Under the pieces are notes generated by a model. It did no database searches and had not been told where the DNA came from. It saw only the letters and a list, made by a program, of their open reading frames with translations. A stretch of DNA of 30,830 nt from Candidatus Scatomorpha merdipullorum (GTDB lineage Bacteria; Bacillota; Clostridia; Oscillospirales; Oscillospiraceae): the NCBI GenBank assembly GCA_018716795.1, contig DVJK01000036.1:1-30830 (forward strand), read 5' to 3'. This document shows positions 15,507 through 20,538 of the stretch, in pieces; positions within the stretch are counted from its first letter, which is position 1; every line of letters starts with the position of its first letter. A program made the translations under genes and the position numbers.

Positions 15507-15851
15507 ATGCACGAGATGAGCCTGGCCATACAGGCCATTCGGAGCGTCCTCGACTTTGCCGACGAGAACGGGATTGACGCCATAGACACCGTCGTGCTCG
15601 AGATAGGCGAGCTGAGCCTCGTCGTGCCCGAGTATATGGAGGAGGCCTGGAACGCCGCCTGCCGGAGCACGATGCTCGAGCGCGCCAGGCTGCGCATAGA
15701 CGTCACACCCGGCAACGGCCTGTGCCAGGGCTGCGGCAAGGTGTATAACATCGTGGAAAACCGCGGAACCTGCCCGTACTGCGGCAGCCGCGAAAAGGAA
15801 ATCCTCTGCGGCCGGGAGTTCAACATAAAGGAACTCCTCGTGCCCGAATAA
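15507..15851 (+). CDS. hypA: Hydrogenase maturation nickel metallochaperone HypA
   Basis: A 114-residue nickel chaperone that works with HypB. The N-terminus MHEMSLA supplies the nickel-binding amine/His2 motif (Met-His-Glu), and the C-terminal half has the structural zinc site, two CxxC pairs in CQGCGK and CPYCGS. An in-frame ATG 39 nt upstream was rejected, since only this start gives the essential MHE N-terminus. The ATG overlaps the end region of the upstream gene with a 1-nt gap (TGATATG), so translation is likely coupled. Length matches the family. Confidence 0.94.
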   Translation: MHEMSLAIQAIRSVLDFADENGIDAIDTVVLEIGELSLVVPEYMEEAWNAACRSTMLERARLRIDVTPGNGLCQGCGKVYNIVENRGTCPYCGSREKEILCGREFNIKELLVPE

Positions 15852-15860
15852 ACGAAAAAA

Positions 15861-15885
15861 GGCCGGCCCGTTTCGCGGGCCGGCC
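15861..15885 (+). terminator. Hairpin after hypA
   Basis: A 10-bp perfect stem, GGCCGGCCCG/CGGGCCGGCC, with loop TTTCG. There is A6 before it but only a poor T-run after, so it would be a better terminator in the minus direction; in the plus direction it may act as a weak terminator or 3' stabiliser. Confidence 0.55.
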
Positions 15886-15922
15886 GCTTCGCAAAAAACT
15901 TGCGAAAAACGCAAAATAACTC

Positions 15923-15951
15923 TTGCATTTCAAAGGGAGCTGTGCTAATAT
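15923..15951 (+). promoter_or_regulatory. Promoter of tRNA-Arg
   Basis: TTGCAT (15923-15928), 17-bp spacer, TAATAT (15946-15951); the tRNA begins 23 nt later. Confidence 0.7.
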
Positions 15952-15973
15952 ATAAAGGCTCGATACGAGATAT

Positions 15974-16050
15974 GCGCCTTTAGCTCAGCTGGATAGAGCG
16001 TCTGGCTACGGACCAGAAGGTCAGGGGTTCGAATCCCTTAAGGCGTGCCA
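15974..16050 (+). tRNA. tRNA-Arg (anticodon ACG)
   Basis: A 77-nt cloverleaf with encoded CCA. The acceptor stem is GCGCCTT/AAGGCGT with a G-T first pair. The D-arm is TAGCTCAGCTGGATAGAGC, the anticodon stem TCTGG/CCAGA, the anticodon ACG at 16008-16010, and the T-arm GGGGTTCGAATCCC. A34 would be edited to inosine to read CGU, CGC and CGA codons. Confidence 0.97.
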
Positions 16051-16055
16051 GCGTC

Positions 16056-16136
16056 AGAACAAACTGCGCTGCACTGCGTCAACAGGCACAGCCGAAAGGC
16101 TGTGCCTGTTGACATTCGTTCCGCTTCGTTTGTTCT
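16056..16136. other. Long two-tier hairpin immediately 3' of tRNA-Arg
   Basis: The inner stem is 16 perfect base pairs (16078-16093 with 16098-16113) capped by GAAA, a GNRA-type tetraloop on the plus strand. Outer arms AGAACAAA (16056-16063) and TTTGTTCT (16129-16136) can pair as well. There is no U-tract directly after the inner stem. It could be a processing or stability element of the tRNA transcript, or part of the repeat array that follows. Confidence 0.6.
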
Positions 16137-16378
16137 TCCTTTCAAAACCGGACCCGCTATGCTGGGCTCCGGTTTTGTTTTTTATGGGATTCGGTTTGTT
16201 CCGACGTCTTTTTTTGCGAAGCAAAAAAAGGCCGTCATCCACTTCGTTACATCCGTTCCTCCTTTCAAAATTGAACCCGCTGCGCTGGGCTTCAATTTTG
16301 TGTTTGGATTGTGAAGTCCGCTCCGTTTGTTCTTCCTTTCAAAACCGGACCCGCTTCGCTGGGCTCCGGTTTTGTTTT
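16127..16378. repeat. Tandem terminator-like hairpin repeats
   Basis: Three related hairpins: 16143-16177, 16266-16300 and 16340-16374. Outer arms are CAAAACCGGA/TCCGGTTTTG in the first and third, and CAAAATTGAA/TTCAATTTTG in the second, so three base pairs have changed on both sides. The inner 15 nt (CCCGCtNNgctGGGC type) is conserved. The 32-nt stretch at 16127-16158 recurs exactly at 16324-16355. Each hairpin is followed by a T-rich run. A separate A/T hairpin (TTTTTTTGC gaa GCAAAAAAA) is at 16209-16229. No gene lies in 16051-16448. Confidence 0.75.
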
Positions 16379-16410
16379 ATTTGGGGCTTGGTGCTTTCAA
16401 AGCGTGATTT

Positions 16411-16438
16411 AAAACCCGAAGCCTGGGCTTCGGGTTTT
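16411..16438. terminator. Bidirectional terminator of the D-2-hydroxyacid dehydrogenase gene
   Basis: A 13-bp perfect stem (16411-16423 with 16426-16438) with arms AAAACCCGAAGCC; T4 on both strands. It lies 10 bp beyond the dehydrogenase stop codon. Confidence 0.75.
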
Positions 16439-16448
16439 GCTTTTGGGC

Positions 16449-17435
16449 TTATTTGGCCAGCTCGTTTTTGCAGCGGCCGGTTTCTAGGAATTCGCGGAGG
16501 TTGTCGAAGGTGACGGAGTGGATGCCGCGGACGGCGGTGGCGGTGTAGAAGGCCGTGTGGGGCGTTATGAGGACGTTGTCGAGCGCGAGGAGGCCGGAGA
16601 TAACGGGATCCAACTCCTGCCCGGCGAGATTTTTGCGGATGAAGGACGTCTCGTTCGGGAAGACGTCCGCGGCGAGGCCGCCGAGCTTCCCGCTTCTGAG
16701 CGCCGCGAGCACGGCGGCGTAGTCGAAGAGCTCGCCCCGGGCGGCGTTGACGAGTATGGCCCCGTCGCGCATGGAGGCTATGCCCGCGGCGTTGACGACG
16801 TTCCTCGTCTCCTCCGTGAGGGCGCAGTGGAAGATTATCGCCTCGCTCTGCCGGAAGAGCTCCGCGCGGCTTACGTATTCGACGACGCCCTCGAGCTCCG
16901 GCCTGGGATGCGGGGTGTAGGCCAGGACGCGCGCGCCGAAGCCGCGGAGCAGCCGCGCCGTGCGGCTGCCTATGAAGCCCGTGCCGAAGACGCCGACGGT
17001 CATCTCGCCGAGCTCCCTCGCCGGCCGGCCCGGCAGGCCGAAATCCTGCGCGTCCGTGCGCCGCACCGAGCCCTTCACGTCCCGCAGCAGCGCGAGCAGC
17101 GACATGAGGGCGTACTCCGAGACGGCGTTCTGGCTGTACACCGGCACGTTCGCGCAGCGCAGGCCGTACTTGGCCGCGGCGGCGAGGTCGATGTGGTCCC
17201 AGCCGGTGCTGCGCGTTAGGACGTATTTGACGCCGGCGCCGCTCAGCGCGCGGGCGTTGGCCTCGTCTATGCGGCTGGCCGCGACAAGCGCGACGGCCTT
17301 TGAGCCGCGGGCGAGCGAGGCGGTCTCGGGCGTGAGCCGCCCGGAGCTTATGACGAGCTCGACGCCACGCTCCACCGCCATCTCGGCGAAGTCCCGGGCC
17401 TCGTCCTCGCGCATATCGTAGACAGTGAGCTTCAT
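16449..17435 (-). CDS. D-2-hydroxyacid dehydrogenase (D-lactate dehydrogenase-like)
   Basis: A 328-residue NAD-dependent enzyme of the D-isomer-specific 2-hydroxyacid dehydrogenase family, probably reducing pyruvate or a related 2-oxoacid. The Rossmann motif GTGFIG is at 151-156. The catalytic set is Arg233 (NAARGE), Glu262 (DVFPNE) and His293 (TPHTAFYT). The TPHTAFYTATAVRGI stretch is closest to fermentative D-lactate dehydrogenases rather than to phosphoglycerate dehydrogenase. A much longer open frame exists upstream, but AAGGGAGGA sits just before the ATG at 17435 and a promoter lies at 17466-17494. The gene appears monocistronic. Malate- or hydroxyisocaproate-type activity cannot be excluded. 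Confidence 0.9.
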   Translation of the reverse strand: MKLTVYDMREDEARDFAEMAVERGVELVISSGRLTPETASLARGSKAVALVAASRIDEANARALSGAGVKYVLTRSTGWDHIDLAAAAKYGLRCANVPVYSQNAVSEYALMSLLALLRDVKGSVRRTDAQDFGLPGRPARELGEMTVGVFGTGFIGSRTARLLRGFGARVLAYTPHPRPELEGVVEYVSRAELFRQSEAIIFHCALTEETRNVVNAAGIASMRDGAILVNAARGELFDYAAVLAALRSGKLGGLAADVFPNETSFIRKNLAGQELDPVISGLLALDNVLITPHTAFYTATAVRGIHSVTFDNLREFLETGRCKNELAK

Positions 17436-17465
17436 ATGAGTCCTCCCTTGCTTCCTTTTGCCCCT

Positions 17466-17494
17466 ATTGTAAGCCATCCGGCGCAAAACGGCAA
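17466..17494 (-). promoter_or_regulatory. Promoter of the D-2-hydroxyacid dehydrogenase gene
   Basis: Minus strand TTGCCG, 17-bp spacer, TACAAT; the -35 lies right after the terminator of the upstream vanZ-like gene. Confidence 0.7.
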
Positions 17495-17495
17495 C

Positions 17496-17525
17496 AAAAA
17501 TCGCGCCGGGAGAGCTCCCGGCGCG
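17496..17525 (-). terminator. Terminator of the ktrBA-vanZ operon
   Basis: An 11-bp perfect stem, CGCGCCGGGAG/CTCCCGGCGCG, with a 2-nt spacer, followed on the minus strand by ATTTTTG. Confidence 0.85.
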
Positions 17526-17563
17526 CGGATATTGACGCGGAACGCAAAAACATCGCGGACTTT

Positions 17564-18091
17564 TTACCAGGTCATTTTCTCGTCCAGCGCCCTCAGCTTC
17601 GGCCTCGCGAGAAGGAAGAGGACATAGCCCAGGAGGCCGCCGAGGGTGTTCATGATGAGGTCGGTGACGTCGAAGATGCGCCGGTTCGAGACGCCGCCCC
17701 AGCAGTACAGCAGCTGCACGCCCTCGATAAAGAGGCTCAGGCCGAGGGAGGCGAGCGTGACGCGGACGGGGCCGCGCCTTCTGATGCAGGGCAGGATGAA
17801 GCCGAAGGGCAGGAACATGAGGCAGTTCAAAACCACGCCGCTGCGCGCGTAGAGATAGCCGCGCTTTATGTCCCGGAAGGGCTCGAGGTTTATCTCCTCG
17901 AGGAAGAGCCGGTTCGCGCCGGGTATGGGCAGGCGGAAGGGCATCAGCGTGACGCAGGCCACGGCGCAGAGATAGAGCCAGAGCAGCGTGAACCAGACCC
18001 TGTACCGCTGCTCGCGCCGCCGGAGCCGGAGCGCCCAGACGGCGGCGTATGCGAGCGCGAGCAGGCCGAAATCGAGCAGCAGCTCGGCCAT
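17564..18091 (-). CDS. VanZ-like family membrane protein
   Basis: A 175-residue integral membrane protein with about four or five hydrophobic helices. VanZ-family marks are INLEPFRDI, NCLMFLPFGFILP, SLFIEGVQLLY and the C-terminal RRIFDVTDLIMNTLGGLLGY. VanZ gives low-level teicoplanin resistance in enterococci, but the many stand-alone VanZ-like proteins of Clostridia have no proven role, so resistance should not be assumed. Its ATG overlaps the ktrA stop by one base (TGATG), so it is translationally coupled to the potassium-uptake genes. Confidence 0.88.
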   Translation of the reverse strand: MAELLLDFGLLALAYAAVWALRLRRREQRYRVWFTLLWLYLCAVACVTLMPFRLPIPGANRLFLEEINLEPFRDIKRGYLYARSGVVLNCLMFLPFGFILPCIRRRGPVRVTLASLGLSLFIEGVQLLYCWGGVSNRRIFDVTDLIMNTLGGLLGYVLFLLARPKLRALDEKMTW

Positions 18092-18738
18092 CAGGCGGTG
18101 ACGCGGCGCACGTCGTCCATGCTGCCGAGGACGAGGATGTGCTCCGCCTCGTTGAACTTGTAGCCCGGATCGACCACGGGCCGCATCCTCTCGTCGTCCC
18201 CGCGGGCGGCGATGAGGTTGAGGTTATAGCGGTTGCGAAGGCCGACCTCGGCCACGGAGCGGCCCATCCACTCGCGCGGCGGCTCAATCTCGCATATCGC
18301 GCAGCCCTCGGCCAGGGCGATGAAGTCGAAGATGTGCTCGCTCGACTCGCGCACGGCGATGCGCTCGGCGGCGTCGCGCTCGGGGTAGATGATATAGTCG
18401 GCGCCGCAGCGGCGCAGGAATTTGGCCTCGAGGTCGCGGTCGGCCTTGGAGTATACGCGCTTCGCGCCCAGCTCCTTGAGCTGGTCGGTTATCTCGAGGC
18501 AGGCCTGGAAGGCCTGGTTGACGCAGACGAAGCAGGCGTCGAAGCTTGCGACGTCGAAGCTCTTGAGCACGTCGATGTTCGTGCAGTCGGCCACCTTGGC
18601 CTCCGTGACGTAGGGGAGCATGTCCTCCACGGCCTCGGAGTTCTGGTCGACTATCATAATCTCGCACTTGTTGCGGCAGAGCGCCTCGCAGAGGTGGTGC
18701 CCGAAGGTGCCCATGCCGATGATAAGGAAGGACTTCAT
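18091..18738 (-). CDS. ktrA: TrkA/KtrA family potassium uptake regulatory subunit
   Basis: A 215-residue cytoplasmic RCK protein that gates the KtrB potassium channel-like subunit in response to nucleotides. The N-terminal Rossmann domain shows GMGTFG at 8-13 and an acidic end of strand 2 (IVDQN). A C-terminal RCK_C (TrkA_C) region starts around residue 135. It lacks membrane segments. AGGAGG lies about 8 nt before the ATG; the gene begins 18 bp after ktrB. Binding of ATP/ADP and cyclic-di-AMP is known for the family; nothing in the sequence here decides the ligand. Confidence 0.93.
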   Translation of the reverse strand: MKSFLIIGMGTFGHHLCEALCRNKCEIMIVDQNSEAVEDMLPYVTEAKVADCTNIDVLKSFDVASFDACFVCVNQAFQACLEITDQLKELGAKRVYSKADRDLEAKFLRRCGADYIIYPERDAAERIAVRESSEHIFDFIALAEGCAICEIEPPREWMGRSVAEVGLRNRYNLNLIAARGDDERMRPVVDPGYKFNEAEHILVLGSMDDVRRVTA

Positions 18739-18756
18739 ATAAATAACCTCCTGTGA

Positions 18757-20085
18757 TTAACCGATGGTGACGGCCTCTTCCGGGCACCTCACGGGCGCCT
18801 GCGCGCGGCGCTCGAGAAGCGCCATCGCGAAGCTTATGCTGCCCACGCGGCCCAGATACATGAGTATGACGATGACGACGGCGGAAAAGTCGCACAGCTC
18901 GCGCGTGATGCCCGTGGTCATGCCCACGGTGCCCATGGCGGAGAAGACCTCAAAGAGGATGTCCGTGAGCTCAAAGTCCTGCGCGAGGGAGATGAGCAGC
19001 GCGCCGATAAGCGCGAGGGAGAGGTTCATGAACACCATGACGCCCGCGCGCCGCGCGTCGTCGTTGGAGATGCGGCGGCCGAAAATCTCGGGATCGCGCT
19101 TGCCCACGACGCCGGAGGCCAGGCAGACGGCCAGCACGGCCAGGGTGCCGGTCTTGACGCCGCCGGCGGTGGAGCCGGAGCTGCCGCCGATGAACATGAG
19201 GATGATTGTCAAAAGCTTGCTGCCCGGGCAGAGCGCGGCGGTGTCCACGCTGTTGTAGCCCGCGGTGCGCGGCGTGACGGAGGAGAAGAGGCTCACGAGT
19301 ATCTGCTCGTGCAGCGGCATGTCCGCGTTCATGCGGTTCCGCTCGAGGAAGAAGAAGAGCACGGCCCCGCCGAAGGTGAGCACGGCGCTCGTGACAATGA
19401 CGAGCTTGGTCTGGAGCTCCCAGCGGCGGAAGCGCAGCCCATTGCGCTTGAGGTCGTCCCAGACTAGGAAGCCGATGCCGCCTATCGTGATAAGCGCCAT
19501 GATGGTGCCGCAGACGAGCCAGTCGTCGGAGTACGCGGTGAGGGAGGCGTAGTCCCCGATGATGTCGAAGCCCGCGTTGCAGAAGGCGGTGACGGAGTGG
19601 AAGACGCCGAACCAGAGCCCGTCCCAGAAGCCGCGCTCGGGTATGAAGCGGATGCAGAGCAAAAGCGCGCCCGCGCCCTCAAAGAGCAGCGTGCCCCAGC
19701 CAATCGTGCTCGTTATCTCGGTGATGCGCCCGAAGCCGTTCGAGCTTATCGAGGCGGCCATGACGCCGCGCTCGTGCATGCTCATCCTCCGGCGCAGGAG
19801 CTTCGCGAAGAGCGTCGCGATGGTCATGAAGCCCAGGCCGCCTATCTGGATAAGCACAAGCACGACGACCTGGCCGAAGAAGGACCAGTGCGTGCCCGTG
19901 TCCACCATGACGAGGCCGGTGACGCAGCTCGCGCTTGTCGCCGTGAAGAGGGATGGGATGAAGCCGGTGGCCTCCCCGTCCGCCGAGGATACGGGCAGCA
20001 TCAGCAGAAGCGTGCCGCACATGACGACGAGGAAGAAGCCGAGGGCTATCGTCTGAACGTAAGTAAGCTGTCGTGGTTTTTTCAT
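18757..20085 (-). CDS. ktrB: TrkH/KtrB family potassium uptake membrane subunit
   Basis: A 442-residue integral membrane protein, the ion-conducting subunit of a Ktr-type K+ (or Na+-coupled K+) uptake system. All four pore-loop filters are recognisable: SASCVTGL (51-58), FCNAGFD, RTAGYN and GTVGMTTG. The number of hydrophobic helices fits the eight-helix fold. The open frame continues upstream, but the start at 20085 gives the usual KtrB N-terminus (MKKPRQLTYVQTIALGF); the ribosome site (GGGTGAG) is only moderate. Two related extended -10 promoters lie upstream. Confidence 0.92.
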   Translation of the reverse strand: MKKPRQLTYVQTIALGFFLVVMCGTLLLMLPVSSADGEATGFIPSLFTATSASCVTGLVMVDTGTHWSFFGQVVVLVLIQIGGLGFMTIATLFAKLLRRRMSMHERGVMAASISSNGFGRITEITSTIGWGTLLFEGAGALLLCIRFIPERGFWDGLWFGVFHSVTAFCNAGFDIIGDYASLTAYSDDWLVCGTIMALITIGGIGFLVWDDLKRNGLRFRRWELQTKLVIVTSAVLTFGGAVLFFFLERNRMNADMPLHEQILVSLFSSVTPRTAGYNSVDTAALCPGSKLLTIILMFIGGSSGSTAGGVKTGTLAVLAVCLASGVVGKRDPEIFGRRISNDDARRAGVMVFMNLSLALIGALLISLAQDFELTDILFEVFSAMGTVGMTTGITRELCDFSAVVIVILMYLGRVGSISFAMALLERRAQAPVRCPEEAVTIG

Positions 20086-20133
20086 ACTCACCCGGGCCGT
20101 CAGCCCAGCCCGCGGGCAAAGAATTTGCGCAGA

Positions 20134-20301
20134 GCGCAGCTCGGAGTTTGGGGATATTATACCATAGCGGCAAGGCCGCCGGAAAACAGCCATAGCTGTT
20201 TTGGCTATGGTGTAACATCCCCGAACCGCTTTTGCTTCAGCAAAAGCGAGGGCGCGAAGCGCCCTTCCGAGCATAGCTCTGAATTTGAGGCTATTATACC
20301 A
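20134..20301 (-). repeat. Duplicated promoter segment and structured ktrB leader
   Basis: The 31-bp blocks 20134-20164 and 20271-20301 match at 25 positions, and each ends in the extended -10. Between them lie hairpins: CGCTTTTGC/GCAAAAGCG at 20228-20248, a GGGCGC/GCGCCC pair near 20250-20264, and two mutually exclusive hairpins, AAAACAGC/GCTGTTTT (20183-20202) and CCATAGC/GCTATGG (20190-20210). I could not match this leader to the cyclic-di-AMP riboswitch often found before ktr genes. Confidence 0.5.
20156..20164 (-). promoter_or_regulatory. Proximal extended -10 promoter of ktrB
   Basis: Minus strand TGGTATAAT without a good -35 box. It leads to about 65 nt of leader. Confidence 0.5.
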
Positions 20302-20320
20302 CACGGTTAGTTTAGTTCAA
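20293..20320 (-). promoter_or_regulatory. Distal promoter of ktrB
   Basis: Minus strand TTGAAC (20315-20320), 16-bp spacer, TATAAT (20293-20298) with a TGG extension. A transcript from here has about 200 nt of leader. Confidence 0.6.
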
Positions 20321-20500
20321 TCAGCAACCTGCCGGATTTTGCCGGCGGCGGAGGCGCTTTTTGCACGTATTGATGCAGGGAGCGCAGCCGGCTGAAAAGG
20401 CCCCGGCGGATTCGGCGAATCCGGCACGAATTCGCCTGACATTTGAATCCGATGCCAATTATCTCGCCGCCTTGCGGCGAAGCTTAAGCGGGGCTTTTTC
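20321..20500. other. Intergenic stretch between ktrB promoter and ABC transporter terminator
   Basis: No gene seen. It contains one clear small hairpin, TCGCCGC ctt GCGGCGA at 20463-20479, and scattered GGCGG/CCGGC palindromes. Confidence 0.4.
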
Positions 20501-20532
20501 AAAAAACTGAGGGCGCCGCGAAAGCGGCGCCC
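20501..20532 (-). terminator. Terminator of the ABC transporter gene
   Basis: Stem GGGCGCCGC gaaa GCGGCGCCC (20511-20532), followed on the minus strand by TCAGTTTTTTG. Confidence 0.85.
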
Positions 20533-20538
20533 TTGCGC

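Noticed and set aside
15974..16448. Integrated element using tRNA-Arg as attachment site
   Set aside because: No integrase gene and no second copy of the tRNA 3' end was found downstream in the window.
17564..18091. Glycopeptide resistance determinant (VanZ)
   Set aside because: A stand-alone VanZ-like gene in a potassium operon, with no other van genes, is not evidence of resistance.
20086..20300. Cyclic-di-AMP (ydaO-type) riboswitch before ktrB
   Set aside because: The context is typical, but I could not find the conserved aptamer segments; the leader is better described as duplicated promoter sequence with hairpins.
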